Shown: one piece after another, positions 26,652 to 42,418 of the stretch
Numbering within the stretch: the first letter of the stretch is position 1
Layout: every line of letters starts with the position of its first letter
Source of the DNA: Brevundimonas mediterranea
Lineage (GTDB): Bacteria; Pseudomonadota; Alphaproteobacteria; Caulobacterales; Caulobacteraceae
NCBI RefSeq assembly: GCF_014196125.1
Contig: NZ_JACIDA010000001.1
Coordinates: 248,001 to 312,000, forward strand
DNA length: 64,000 bases
Reading direction: 5' to 3'
Notes under the pieces: generated by a model
Database searches by the model: none
What the model saw: only the letters and a program-made list of their open reading frames with translations
What the model was told of the DNA's origin: nothing
Made by a program: the position numbers and the translations under genes

Positions 26652-27340
26652 ACGCCTTGATGACGACGCCGCTGTTCTGGCTGGCGGTTACGCTGGTGGT
26701 GTTCGAGGGCGCTGACCAGTTGTCGCGTCGCAGCGAAAGGCATCCACTTTGCCATCCGGTTCTACTGGCGACGCCGGTTCTGATCGGTCTGTTGCTGATC
26801 ACCCGCACCGGCTACGCCACCTACAGGAGCGCGACTGAGGCGCTGAGCTTCCTGCTGGGACCGGCGGTCGTGGGCCTGGCGGTTCCGGTTTGGGCGCAGC
26901 GGGCGCTGATCCGGCGGCTGGCCGTTCCGATCAGCCTGGCGCTGGCGGCGGGCGCGACGACGGCGGTGGTCAGCGCGGTGGGTGTTCTGACCTTGTTCGG
27001 CGCGCCGCGTGAAATCCTGGCGTCGATCGCGCCGCGGGCGACGACGACCCCGGTGGCGATGGCCGTCGCCCAGCAACTGGGCGGGGTTCCGGCCTTGGCG
27101 GCGGTCATTGTGCTGATCGCCGGGGTGATCGGAGCCATGACGGCGACCCCCTTGTTCAATGCTCTGAAGATCCGGGATTTCCGCGCACGCGGTCTGGCGA
27201 TCGGGGTGTCGGCCCACGGATTTGGCGCGGCGCGCGCGTTTCAGGTCGATGCGACGGCGGGCGCGTTCGCCAGCCTGGGCATGGCCTTGAACGCCGTGGC
27301 GACAGCTACGCTCCTGTCGGTCCTGGCCCTGCTGCTATAG
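26648..27340 (+). CDS. lrgB: LrgB family protein
   Basis: A 230-residue membrane protein with about six to seven hydrophobic segments. LrgB/CidB hallmarks are LLGPAVVGLAVP (near 70-81), SIAPRATTTPVAMAVA (near 124-139), the Gly-rich VLIAGVIGAM and ISVSAHGFG-type IGVSAHGFGAARAF near the C-terminus. It starts with GTG, coupled to the LrgA-like gene. LrgAB pairs modulate murein hydrolase activity or carry small organic acids. The 3' end overlaps the convergent patatin gene by 35 bases (27306-27340). Confidence 0.92.
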   Translation: MNALMTTPLFWLAVTLVVFEGADQLSRRSERHPLCHPVLLATPVLIGLLLITRTGYATYRSATEALSFLLGPAVVGLAVPVWAQRALIRRLAVPISLALAAGATTAVVSAVGVLTLFGAPREILASIAPRATTTPVAMAVAQQLGGVPALAAVIVLIAGVIGAMTATPLFNALKIRDFRARGLAIGVSAHGFGAARAFQVDATAGAFASLGMALNAVATATLLSVLALLL

Positions 27341-29069
27341 CCCCTGAGCCGGGGCGATGCCGGATGCGCCCCACCGGGCAGGGCAGTTCCGCCAGCGCCG
27401 CCTTGGTCGCCTCGTATCCTGCGGCGACCGGCTCGTCATAGGCTTTCCAGTCGCGGATGTCGGTCCCGCCGATCTTGGGCAGGATCAGGACGTCGGCGGC
27501 GGCGCGCGACTGATCCATCTCCGCGTCGGTGGTGATGGTCGCCGAGCGCATCAGGATGGAGACGATGGGCGGGCCGGCCTTCCAGGCGCCTGACAGCACC
27601 CATTTCCACCAGGAGGGCGGATTTTCCAGCGCGGCCGGATCGACGCCGCGGGTTTGGGACATGTCCACGCCGATGATAGGGCCGCTGTTCAGCTGGCGCA
27701 TCACGCTGGTGGGGAAATTCTTCAGCACCGCCCCATCGACCAGCACCTGGCCGTCGATGACCACCGGCGGAAGCACGCCGGGAATGGCGATGGAGGCGCG
27801 CATGGCCCGGCGCATCAGGCCGGTGCGATGGACCTCGATCCGACCCGAGGTCAGGTTGGACGAAACGGCGAAGAAGGGCAGGGCCAGATCGGCCAGATCC
27901 ATGTCGCCATAGGCCCGCTCCAGCAGGCCCGCCACCTTGCGGGCGCGGGACATGGCGATGATGGGAAAGGCCAGGTCGGACAGGGGATCGGACTCGACGA
28001 AGGCGCGGCGGATCTCGTAGTCCAGTCGTTCGAACGACCAGCCCAGGGCCGGGCCGGCGGCGACGACCGCCCCCATTGAGGCGCCGCCGACGAAGTCGAT
28101 GGGCACCCTGGCCTCTTCCAGCGCCTTGATCGCCCCCATGTGGCAATAGGCCCGCGCGCCGCCCCCTGAAAGAACCAGGCCCACGGCCGTGCCGGTGATG
28201 ACGCGGGCCATCCGCTCGGTGTCGGCCGCCACGCCCGAGACGCAGTGGAACCAGCGGTCGGGCTGGAGCACGTTCAGCCAGACCCGGGTGTTGGCCGGCT
28301 GGTTCATGCGTGGATCGCGCAGCAGGATCAGGTCGGTAAGACGCCGGCCGTCGCCGAAGCCCATCCGGCGGGGCAGGTCGGCGGGCGGCGCCAGGAGGCC
28401 GCTGCCGACGATGAACAGCCGGTCCACCTGGCGGGCGCACAGTTCGGCCCAGGCCGGCTGGCCCTGTTCGGCGACATAGAGGACATAGTCGTGGCCGTCC
28501 TCGACCCGGCTGAACCATTCGGCGGCCGAGGTCAGGGCCGACTGATCGATGACCCGGCAGGTGAAGCCCATGGCCTGGATCGCGGCGGCGATCCGTTCGA
28601 CGAAGGCGCGGATCGGACGGGGGCGGGCCGAGACGAAGCCGAAGACGCTGGGTTCGGCCGCGCCGCCCGCCCGCTCGCGGGCGCGGTGGATCATCAGCCG
28701 CGACAGTTCGACCATCAGGTCCGGCTCGGTCCGGGCGGCCTCGAAGAAGGCTTCGCGCGGCAGGGCCAGGATTTCGGTGTCGCGCAGGGCCACGACGTCG
28801 GCGGTGTGCGGCGTCCCCGCCAGCATGGCCATTTCACCGACCGGTTCGCCGGGACGCACGACGCCCAGCAGATGGACCGGCTGATCCGGCTCGCTATGGA
28901 AGACGCCCAGACGGCCCGAGCGGACCAGATACAGGGTGTCGGACGGGTCCCCCGCTGCGAACAGCCGCTCGCCTCCGGTCAGGGCGAACCAACTGGCCCG
29001 ATCGATCATCGGCCCCTCGAAGATGCGCGACAGGGCCGATGCGAGGGTGTCTGAACGAAGCGGAGCCAT
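27306..29069 (-). CDS. Patatin-like phospholipase with cyclic-nucleotide-binding domain
   Basis: A 587-residue protein. Residues about 20-130 form a cNMP-binding-like domain (FAAGDPSDTLYLVRSGRLG and PVGEMAMLAGTPHTADVVA). A linker domain follows. The C-terminal patatin domain (about 295-460) has an oxyanion-hole Gly stretch LSGGGARAYCHMGA, the nucleophile in GGASMGAV (G-x-S-x-G) and the catalytic Asp in VLVDGAVLKN. The architecture is that of neuropathy-target-esterase (NTE) lysophospholipases. There is no signal peptide. The FKBP gene lies 16 bases upstream on the same strand. Confidence 0.92.
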   Translation of the reverse strand: MAPLRSDTLASALSRIFEGPMIDRASWFALTGGERLFAAGDPSDTLYLVRSGRLGVFHSEPDQPVHLLGVVRPGEPVGEMAMLAGTPHTADVVALRDTEILALPREAFFEAARTEPDLMVELSRLMIHRARERAGGAAEPSVFGFVSARPRPIRAFVERIAAAIQAMGFTCRVIDQSALTSAAEWFSRVEDGHDYVLYVAEQGQPAWAELCARQVDRLFIVGSGLLAPPADLPRRMGFGDGRRLTDLILLRDPRMNQPANTRVWLNVLQPDRWFHCVSGVAADTERMARVITGTAVGLVLSGGGARAYCHMGAIKALEEARVPIDFVGGASMGAVVAAGPALGWSFERLDYEIRRAFVESDPLSDLAFPIIAMSRARKVAGLLERAYGDMDLADLALPFFAVSSNLTSGRIEVHRTGLMRRAMRASIAIPGVLPPVVIDGQVLVDGAVLKNFPTSVMRQLNSGPIIGVDMSQTRGVDPAALENPPSWWKWVLSGAWKAGPPIVSILMRSATITTDAEMDQSRAAADVLILPKIGGTDIRDWKAYDEPVAAGYEATKAALAELPCPVGRIRHRPGSGAIAAGPGPTGA

Positions 29070-29084
29070 GGGGGGATTGTCCGA

Positions 29085-29639
29085 TCAGGCCGCCGGCTTC
29101 ACGTCCAGAAGTTCGACCGAGAAGCGTAGGGTCGAGTTGGGCGGCAGTTCGTCGCCGCCGACCCAGCGACCGCCGTAGCCGAGCGAGGCGGGGATGACGA
29201 ACTCGTAGATCTCGCCGACGCGCATCAGGGCGACGCCCTCTGTCCAGCCCTTGATGACACGGTTCAGCGGGAACTCGGCCGGTTCGTTGCGGGCGTAGGA
29301 GCTGTCGAACTCGCGCCCGTCGATGAAGGTCCCGCGATAGTGGACCTTGACCGTGTCGGTCGCCGACGGCTGGGCGCCGTTCGGTTGGGCCTTGCCGACG
29401 CGACGGTACTGCAGGCCGCTTTCGGTGGTGGTCCAGCCGCGCCGGGCGCCGTTCCAGGCCAGATAGGCGGTGTTGCCCGCGTCCCAGGCCTGTTGCGGCG
29501 TGAGCGAGGCCTGGCCCTGCACCTCAGCGGCGGCGCGGGCGGCGGCCGAGGCGGTCTCGGCATAGGTGACGGGCTCGCCGCGCGAGGCGCAGGCGGATAG
29601 GGCGAGGGCGGCGAGCAGGGGCAGGGCGATGCGAGTCAT
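29085..29639 (-). CDS. FKBP-type peptidyl-prolyl isomerase lipoprotein
   Basis: A 184-residue protein with a lipoprotein signal peptide ending in the lipobox LSAC (Cys17). A helical segment follows (about 30-65), then an FKBP domain (about 75-181) with VKVHYRGTFIDGREFDSS, VIKGWTEGVALMRVGE and the FVIPASLGYGGR loop. It would catalyse proline isomerisation in the periplasm, attached to a membrane. It lies between the patatin gene and the lipoprotein hydrolase gene, all on the minus strand. Confidence 0.93.
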   Translation of the reverse strand: MTRIALPLLAALALSACASRGEPVTYAETASAAARAAAEVQGQASLTPQQAWDAGNTAYLAWNGARRGWTTTESGLQYRRVGKAQPNGAQPSATDTVKVHYRGTFIDGREFDSSYARNEPAEFPLNRVIKGWTEGVALMRVGEIYEFVIPASLGYGGRWVGGDELPPNSTLRFSVELLDVKPAA

Positions 29640-29676
29640 AAGGCGACGCTAGGACGCCCTGTGAGGCACGTCCAGT

Positions 29677-30516
29677 TCAGAGCCCGGTCAGGGCTGCGGA
29701 AACGCGCGGCTGGAAGTCGGGCTGTTTGCCGACGTCGTTGTGACCGGCCTGAGGGAAGGTCAGGTGTTCGACGGCGACGCCTTCGGCCTCGAGGTCATGG
29801 GCCAGGCGCCGACTGAGGGACGCGGGCAGGGTGTCGTCGCGACCCGCCTCCAGCACCACCACCTTGCCGGGATAGGCCAGAAGCGCGGCCGGGATGTCGA
29901 TGCTGTTCAGATTGGGGGCGATGTGGATGCGCACGAAGGGACGCGCCCAGCCGACCATGGTGTCGACGGCGGCGCGGGTGCTCGGGGTCGTCGTCTCCAG
30001 CACCAGGGCGTCGGCGCGCATATATTGCGCAGCCTGGGCGCAGACGGGGCCGCCCAGGGAATGGCCCCAGGCGATCAGCTTGCGGCCCTCGGCGTCGGCC
30101 TGGGCGCGGGCGGCGTCGGCGACGGCCGTGCCGGCGGCCATGAAGCTCGCGTAGTCCGCCTGGCCCGCCGTGTCGCCATAGCCGGGATAGTCGAACATCA
30201 GGGCGTCGCCGAACGGGGCCAGTTTGGCGGCGGTCTTGCCCGCGCCGGCGCTGCGCCGGAACATATTGCCCCCGCAGAACAGGATCAGGGGCGCATCGGC
30301 GCGACCGGTCCGGACGCGGGTGACGCCCACGGTTCCGCCTGAGTAGGGAAGGCTGAGGACGTCGGCCTCAAAACCCATAGGGATATCGGGGGGCAGGGTG
30401 ACCTTCTCGGCCGCCAGTCGGGTGTCGGGATAGAAGAAGGCGTCCTCCGGGACGTTCATCGACAGGCAGCCGGACAGCAGAAGGGCGGCGGCCAGGATCG
30501 TAAGGCGTCTGTGCAT
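29677..30516 (-). CDS. Alpha/beta hydrolase lipoprotein
   Basis: A 279-residue protein with a lipobox LSGC (Cys17) after a hydrophobic signal peptide. An alpha/beta hydrolase fold follows: LILFCGGNMFRRSAG (oxyanion region, near 77-91), DYPGYGDTAGQ (near 109-119), the nucleophile in WGHSLGG (near 149-155), the acid in EAGRDDTLP and the His in FPQAGHNDV. The triad is complete, unlike the hydrolase at 7702. The substrate is unknown. It diverges from rpoB across 370 bases. Confidence 0.88.
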   Translation of the reverse strand: MHRRLTILAAALLLSGCLSMNVPEDAFFYPDTRLAAEKVTLPPDIPMGFEADVLSLPYSGGTVGVTRVRTGRADAPLILFCGGNMFRRSAGAGKTAAKLAPFGDALMFDYPGYGDTAGQADYASFMAAGTAVADAARAQADAEGRKLIAWGHSLGGPVCAQAAQYMRADALVLETTTPSTRAAVDTMVGWARPFVRIHIAPNLNSIDIPAALLAYPGKVVVLEAGRDDTLPASLSRRLAHDLEAEGVAVEHLTFPQAGHNDVGKQPDFQPRVSAALTGL

Positions 30517-30728
30517 GGTTCGGGCTCCCCTGAAACGATCATGCGGCGGTCGCAGGGGTTGTCAATCGGGCGGTTTCGCCATGCCGTCGTCCGGTTCCCG
30601 AAAATCTGCGATCCAGGTCTTTATTTCGCCGTGGAAGCGAGTATATGTCCGCGTTCCGCAACACTCCTAAAGAGTCTGCGCGCAAGCGCCGAGGCCCGGT
30701 CCGTCGCCCTCCGACCGGAGCGAAGGCG

Positions 30729-30749
30729 CGGCTCCTCCCCAGGGAGCCG
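30729..30749 (+). promoter_or_regulatory. Hairpin 1 in the rpoB leader
   Basis: CGGCTCC (30729-30735) pairs with GGAGCCG (30743-30749) around a 7-base loop, about 140 bases upstream of rpoB. No T-run follows. Confidence 0.5.
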
Positions 30750-30760
30750 GTACATTTCAG

Positions 30761-30795
30761 GCGTCCTGGCCCGGCAGCGGGCCGAGGGTGGACGC
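30761..30795 (+). promoter_or_regulatory. Hairpin 2 in the rpoB leader
   Basis: An inner GGCCCG/CGGGCC stem with loop GCAG (30768-30783) is nested in an outer GCGTCC/GGACGC stem (30761-30766, 30790-30795). It lies about 90 bases before rpoB and may influence translation or RNA processing. Confidence 0.5.
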
Positions 30796-30886
30796 CGAAA
30801 ACCTGGCTGCGGACGCGGAAACGCGCACCGTGGCTGCTGCATTTCACGCGCGCCTTCCCCGGGGTGTGCGTCATGGGAAACACTGA

Positions 30887-35002
<4,116 letters not shown>

Positions 35003-35012
35003 GGCGTGATGG

Positions 35013-35054
35013 GTGAATCGTGAGTCGTGATTGGGTTCAGCCCTCACGATTCAC
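35013..35054. repeat. Inverted repeat between rpoB and rpoC
   Basis: GTGAATCGTGAG (35013-35024) and CTCACGATTCAC (35043-35054) form a perfect 12-bp stem with an 18-base loop. Flanking CGTGAT and CTCACG extend it imperfectly. The TCGTGAGTCGTGA-type wording suggests a mobile or REP-like element rather than a terminator. There is no T-run, and rpoC must be read through it. Confidence 0.75.
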
Positions 35055-35126
35055 GGCTCACGACTTACGGCTTCGCTTTCTCCCTCTGAATAATTTTCGC
35101 GGCTCTAGCCGCAGCAAGGAACCAAG

Positions 35127-39323
<4,197 letters not shown>

Positions 39324-39354
39324 TCTCCGGGCTTGGAAGTGATGAAATAAAGAG

Positions 39355-39385
39355 GGGCGGCGCCGGCGACGGCGCCGCCCTTTTT
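39355..39385 (+). terminator. Rho-independent terminator of rpoBC
   Basis: A perfect 10-bp GC stem (39355-39364 with 39371-39380), a 6-base loop and five T residues (39381-39385), 32 bases after the rpoC stop. It overlaps the end of the convergent gene region at 39389. Confidence 0.95.
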
Positions 39386-39388
39386 CGT

Positions 39389-40213
39389 TCAGTCCTTCCA
39401 GCGTTCCATCGGGGCGGAGGCGCCGGGCGTGATCGGGACGCCGCCGGCGCGATGGCCGTCACGACGGGTCTGGACGTTGCGGCTGGAATCCGGGGCGAGC
39501 GAAGGGTTCAACTGAGCGCCCGCGCAGCCTGTACCAAAGTTCGAACCGACGCAGTCCGCCGGACCGACCACGCCCACGCCGCCGGACAGGGGCCGGCGCT
39601 TGGCTTCCCACTCCGCCAGACGGCGCGCGCCCTCGCGGGCGAAGGCGGCGTCGCGCTGGGGGTTGCCTGAGCCGGTGATCGGGGCGGCGTTCTCGCCGCG
39701 CCGGGCGAACTCGTCGCGGCAATGGCGACGTTCGGCGTCGTTCAACAGGTCGGGCGAGGCGCAGCCGGGCAGGCCCTGGCGCAGCGACCGCGCCATGGCC
39801 CCGGAACGGTTGGCGGGATCGACCCGCCAGACGTCGGCCGGCGGCGGCGCGCCGGGCGGGGCCGGGGCGGCGAGACGGGGACGCAGAGGCGCGGGCCGGG
39901 GCAGGGCCTCCGTCTCGGGCGCCCGCACCGATGGGGCGGGCGAGGCGTTCGAGGCCGCGGCGGCGACGGGCGCGACCTCCGGTCGGGTCACGGTCGGGAC
40001 GCGCGGCCGCTCATCGGGCAGCAGGGGGCGGGGTTCGATGTCCAGATAGATCGGCGGCGGCGCGGCCACGATGTCGCGCCCCTCGATTCCCAGGGCCGTT
40101 AAGGACAGGGCGGCGATCAGGGCGGTGTTGATGGCGACGGACGCCGTCGCCAAGCCCGCCTTGCGCCAGTCGGGACGCCGGGGGTTTGGACGGGGCAGGG
40201 CGGACACGCTCAT
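39389..40213 (-). CDS. Unknown membrane-anchored Cys-containing protein, paralog A
   Basis: A 274-residue protein I do not recognise. A basic N-terminus is followed by one hydrophobic segment (about 19-42, ASVAINTALIAALSLTALG). Next is a Pro/Ala/Arg-rich linker (about 50-125) and a C-terminal domain with four cysteines, Cys151-x13-Cys165 and Cys221-x8-Cys230. A GSGNPQRDAAFAREGARRL helix lies between the pairs. This suggests a type II membrane protein with a disulfide-bonded periplasmic domain. The TonB-like look of the front half is not matched by a TonB C-terminal domain. It is clearly paralogous to the adjacent gene, which overlaps it by ATGA. Confidence 0.75.
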   Translation of the reverse strand: MSVSALPRPNPRRPDWRKAGLATASVAINTALIAALSLTALGIEGRDIVAAPPPIYLDIEPRPLLPDERPRVPTVTRPEVAPVAAAASNASPAPSVRAPETEALPRPAPLRPRLAAPAPPGAPPPADVWRVDPANRSGAMARSLRQGLPGCASPDLLNDAERRHCRDEFARRGENAAPITGSGNPQRDAAFAREGARRLAEWEAKRRPLSGGVGVVGPADCVGSNFGTGCAGAQLNPSLAPDSSRNVQTRRDGHRAGGVPITPGASAPMERWKD

Positions 40214-40902
40214 TCACGACGCTTTCGCAGATTGGGCAGGAGACCGTCCCGCGAAGAGAAGAGTTCGACTTCGATATTGACGCCTTCGCACCCTGCGACC
40301 GGGTGGGGCGTCTCGCAAGGCGGATCGCCGCGCTTCGGTTCAGCGCGCCGGTCTTCCCAGGCGGCCAATCGCCGCGCGCCGTGCCGGGCGAAGACGGCGT
40401 CGCGTTCGGCGTCGCCCGAGCCGGCGATGGGCCGCGCCGTCCCCGCGAATCGTCGCGCCCGGTCGTCGCAGTAGCGACGCATCTCGACCGACAGCCTGTT
40501 CGGCTCCTCGCAGGACAGGGGCAGACCCCGCGTTGGCGCGACGGGGCCGATTCGCCAGCGCGAATCGATGGCGCCGCGGGGCGCCGGGGTGGGGGCAGGG
40601 GGGGACGGCTTCATGCTGCTGTCGGGGCGGCTGTCGGGGCGCGGGACACCGTCCGCGTCCTCCACGACGCCTTGCACACCCGTGTGGGACGCCGCCACGG
40701 CCCGGACGGGCGCGCGCTCCTGCGCCAGGCGCGGGCGCGGTTCGATATAGAGATACAGGGGCGCGGCGGCCGAAGGGCCGGGACGGCCGGGGCGGGTGTC
40801 GGTGATGGACAGAAGCGCGATCAGGCCCGCATTCAGGCCCATCGAGGCGACCACCAGCCCCGCCCTTCGCCCTCTCGCCGGCCAGTCGCCCTCGGTCCGC
40901 AT
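40210..40902 (-). CDS. Unknown membrane-anchored Cys-containing protein, paralog B
   Basis: A 230-residue paralog of the neighbouring product. It has a hydrophobic segment (about 14-34), a shared LYLYIEPRPRLAQERAPV strand matching IYLDIEPRPLLPDERPRV in the neighbour, and a Pro-rich linker. The C-terminal domain keeps the same cysteine spacing (Cys131-x13-Cys145, Cys196-x8-Cys205) and the same GSG-x3-RDA-x-FAR-x-GARRLA-x-WE helix. The ATG at 40902 has a strong GGGGGATCAGG site upstream; starts to 40941 are less likely. It is upstream gene of the pair, divergent from rpsL. Function unknown. Confidence 0.75.
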   Translation of the reverse strand: MRTEGDWPARGRRAGLVVASMGLNAGLIALLSITDTRPGRPGPSAAAPLYLYIEPRPRLAQERAPVRAVAASHTGVQGVVEDADGVPRPDSRPDSSMKPSPPAPTPAPRGAIDSRWRIGPVAPTRGLPLSCEEPNRLSVEMRRYCDDRARRFAGTARPIAGSGDAERDAVFARHGARRLAAWEDRRAEPKRGDPPCETPHPVAGCEGVNIEVELFSSRDGLLPNLRKRRE

Positions 40903-41028
40903 CCTGATCCCCCATCGCCCGAAAATGAGGCTGGGCTGCAAGCGTGGCCGCTTTCGGGCGCAGGTTGGGTTTGTTCGCGTCTTGGCTGTGTCAGTCGGTC
41001 GTCGAGGGGCGGCCGGCGCCCGCCGCCC

Positions 41029-41057
41029 TTGACCAATCTCCCCGTCCCGCGTAGAAG
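41029..41057 (+). promoter_or_regulatory. Promoter of the str operon (rpsL)
   Basis: TTGACC (41029-41034) and TAGAAG (41052-41057) are separated by 17 bases, in good agreement with a vegetative promoter. Transcription would start near 41063. Confidence 0.7.
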
Positions 41058-41129
41058 CCGCCCACTTTCGAGGCGTGGCCGGTTCGCCGGTCGCTGAGAT
41101 CGTGACAATTGAACGGACGGGCTGTGCCC

Positions 41130-41170
41130 GCCGGAACGCCCAAAGCGCGCGTTCCGGCCCTTTGTGTTTT
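41130..41170 (+). terminator. Terminator-like hairpin in the rpsL leader (candidate attenuator)
   Basis: GCCGGAACGC (41130-41139) pairs perfectly with GCGTTCCGGC (41149-41158), followed by a T-rich stretch (CCTTTGTGTTTT to 41170). It lies about 70 bases after the predicted transcription start and 150 bases before rpsL, where no upstream plus-strand gene needs a terminator. A near copy of the left arm at 41078-41087 (8 of 10 bases) could form an alternative stem. Confidence 0.6.
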
Positions 41171-41323
41171 CCGGTGCGCCGGAGCGAACCAAGGGACTGT
41201 TCGGGGTCATGCTCTCAGTCTCGATGACACCCGGGCGAGGGGATGGTCCCCCGTTCACAAGAAGGCGAGAGGCGCTTCGGTCGAAAGACACACGCCTCCA
41301 TCAGAAGTCGAGATAAGTTTCGA

Positions 41324-41698
41324 ATGCCTACGATCAACCAGCTGATCCGCAAGCCGCGCAAGCCCAAGCCCACCCGTAACAAGGTGCCGGCTCTGGAGGG
41401 TTCGCCCCAGCGTCGCGGCGTCTGCACCCGCGTCTACACCACGACCCCGAAGAAGCCGAACTCGGCTCTGCGTAAGGTCGCCAAGGTCCGTCTGGCCAAG
41501 AACGGCTACGAAGCCGTTTGCTACATCCCCGGTGAAGGCCACAACCTTCAGGAACACTCGGTTGTTCTGATCCGCGGCGGCCGCGTGAAGGACTTGCCCG
41601 GCGTTCGCTACCACATCCTGCGCGGCGTGCTCGACACGCAAGGCGTCAAGGACCGCAAGCAGCGTCGTTCGCACTACGGCGCCAAGCGTCCGAAGTAA
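41324..41698 (+). CDS. rpsL: 30S ribosomal protein S12
   Basis: S12 is a decoding-centre protein of the 30S subunit. The 124-residue protein shows the invariant [13 protein letters not shown] opening, [17 protein letters not shown] and [13 protein letters not shown] blocks. The lysines altered in streptomycin resistance (in PKKPNSA and GRVKDLPG) are wild type. The start at 41324 is the family start; a longer reading to 41243 is spurious. rpsG follows after 81 bases. Confidence 0.98.
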   Translation: MPTINQLIRKPRKPKPTRNKVPALEGSPQRRGVCTRVYTTTPKKPNSALRKVAKVRLAKNGYEAVCYIPGEGHNLQEHSVVLIRGGRVKDLPGVRYHILRGVLDTQGVKDRKQRRSHYGAKRPK

Positions 41699-41708
41699 GC
41701 CATTCGCA

Positions 41709-41728
41709 TCCGGGCCTTTGCGCCCGGA
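41709..41728 (+). promoter_or_regulatory. Hairpin between rpsL and rpsG
   Basis: TCCGGGC (41709-41715) pairs with GCCCGGA (41722-41728), followed by GGCCTTTTC. It is a weak terminator-like or RNA-processing element inside the operon. Confidence 0.45.
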
Positions 41729-41779
41729 GGCCTTTTCGAGATCTTCCCGGCGAGCGCCGGGCACTGCAAGGAATACTCC

Positions 41780-42253
41780 ATGTCGCGTCGTCACCGCGCC
41801 CAGAAGCGCGAAGTTCTGCCGGATCCCAAGTTCGGGGACCTGATCGTCACCAAGTTCATGAACTACGTCATGTACGAAGGTAAGAAGGCCGTCGCCGAAA
41901 ACATCGTGTACGGCGCCTTCGACATCCTGGCCGACAAGAAGAAAGACCAGGAGCCGGTCGCCACCTTCCACGCCGCCCTGGACAACGTCGCTCCGTCGGT
42001 CGAAGTCCGTTCGCGTCGCGTCGGCGGCGCCACCTATCAGGTGCCGGTCGAGGTCCGTCCGGACCGTCGTCGCGCCCTGGCCATCCGCTGGCTGGTCAAC
42101 GCTGCGCGCAAGCGCGGTGAAAACACCATGACCGAAAAGCTGGCGGCCGAGCTGCTGGACGCCTCGAACAACCGCGGCACCGCGGTCAAAAAGCGCGAAG
42201 ACACCCACAAGATGGCCGAGGCGAACCGCGCCTTCAGCCACTATCGCTGGTAA
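41780..42253 (+). CDS. rpsG: 30S ribosomal protein S7
   Basis: S7 nucleates assembly of the 30S head and contacts tRNA at the E site. The 157-residue protein has the usual [20 protein letters not shown] opening, [19 protein letters not shown] and the C-terminal [15 protein letters not shown]. Length and order are normal. fusA follows after 165 bases that contain a hairpin. Confidence 0.98.
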   Translation: MSRRHRAQKREVLPDPKFGDLIVTKFMNYVMYEGKKAVAENIVYGAFDILADKKKDQEPVATFHAALDNVAPSVEVRSRRVGGATYQVPVEVRPDRRRALAIRWLVNAARKRGENTMTEKLAAELLDASNNRGTAVKKREDTHKMAEANRAFSHYRW

Positions 42254-42312
42254 GCGTCTTAAAACCGTCTCCCTTTCAAAGGTAATGGGCGGTTCCTATC
42301 TAAGACTATCCG

Positions 42313-42343
42313 GCGCGGGCGGTTTGAGCTAAATCGCCCGCGC
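42313..42343 (+). promoter_or_regulatory. Hairpin between rpsG and fusA
   Basis: GCGCGGGCG (42313-42321) pairs with CGCCCGCGC (42335-42343) around a 13-base loop. No T-run follows, so a processing or stabilising role within the str operon is more likely than termination. Confidence 0.45.
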
Positions 42344-42418
42344 TCGCTTATCCGCTGCATCGACGATCATCCCGAGGGCGCCAAAAGCGTCCTAGACCTA
42401 CTTCTAAGGCACGTTTTC

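Larger units (their letters stand above)
30517..30886. other. rpoB leader and divergent control region
   Basis: These 370 bases hold no gene. A TATATG (30642-30647) could be part of a promoter but lacks a convincing -35. Downstream, on the rpoB side, are two stable hairpins (30729-30749 and 30761-30795). A GGGAAA ribosome-binding site precedes rpoB. No rplL or other ribosomal gene is present. Confidence 0.6.
40903..41323. other. rpsL promoter and leader region
   Basis: These 421 bases lack a gene. The left part carries the control region of the unknown pair, without clear boxes. The right part holds the str operon promoter (41029-41057), a leader of about 260 bases, and a terminator-like hairpin inside that leader (41130-41170). 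Confidence 0.7.

Noticed and set aside
41324..41698. Streptomycin-resistance substitution in rpsL (and rifampicin substitutions in rpoB)
   Set aside because: The lysines of the S12 PKKPNSA and GRVKDLPG segments and the rpoB cluster I residues seen are wild type.
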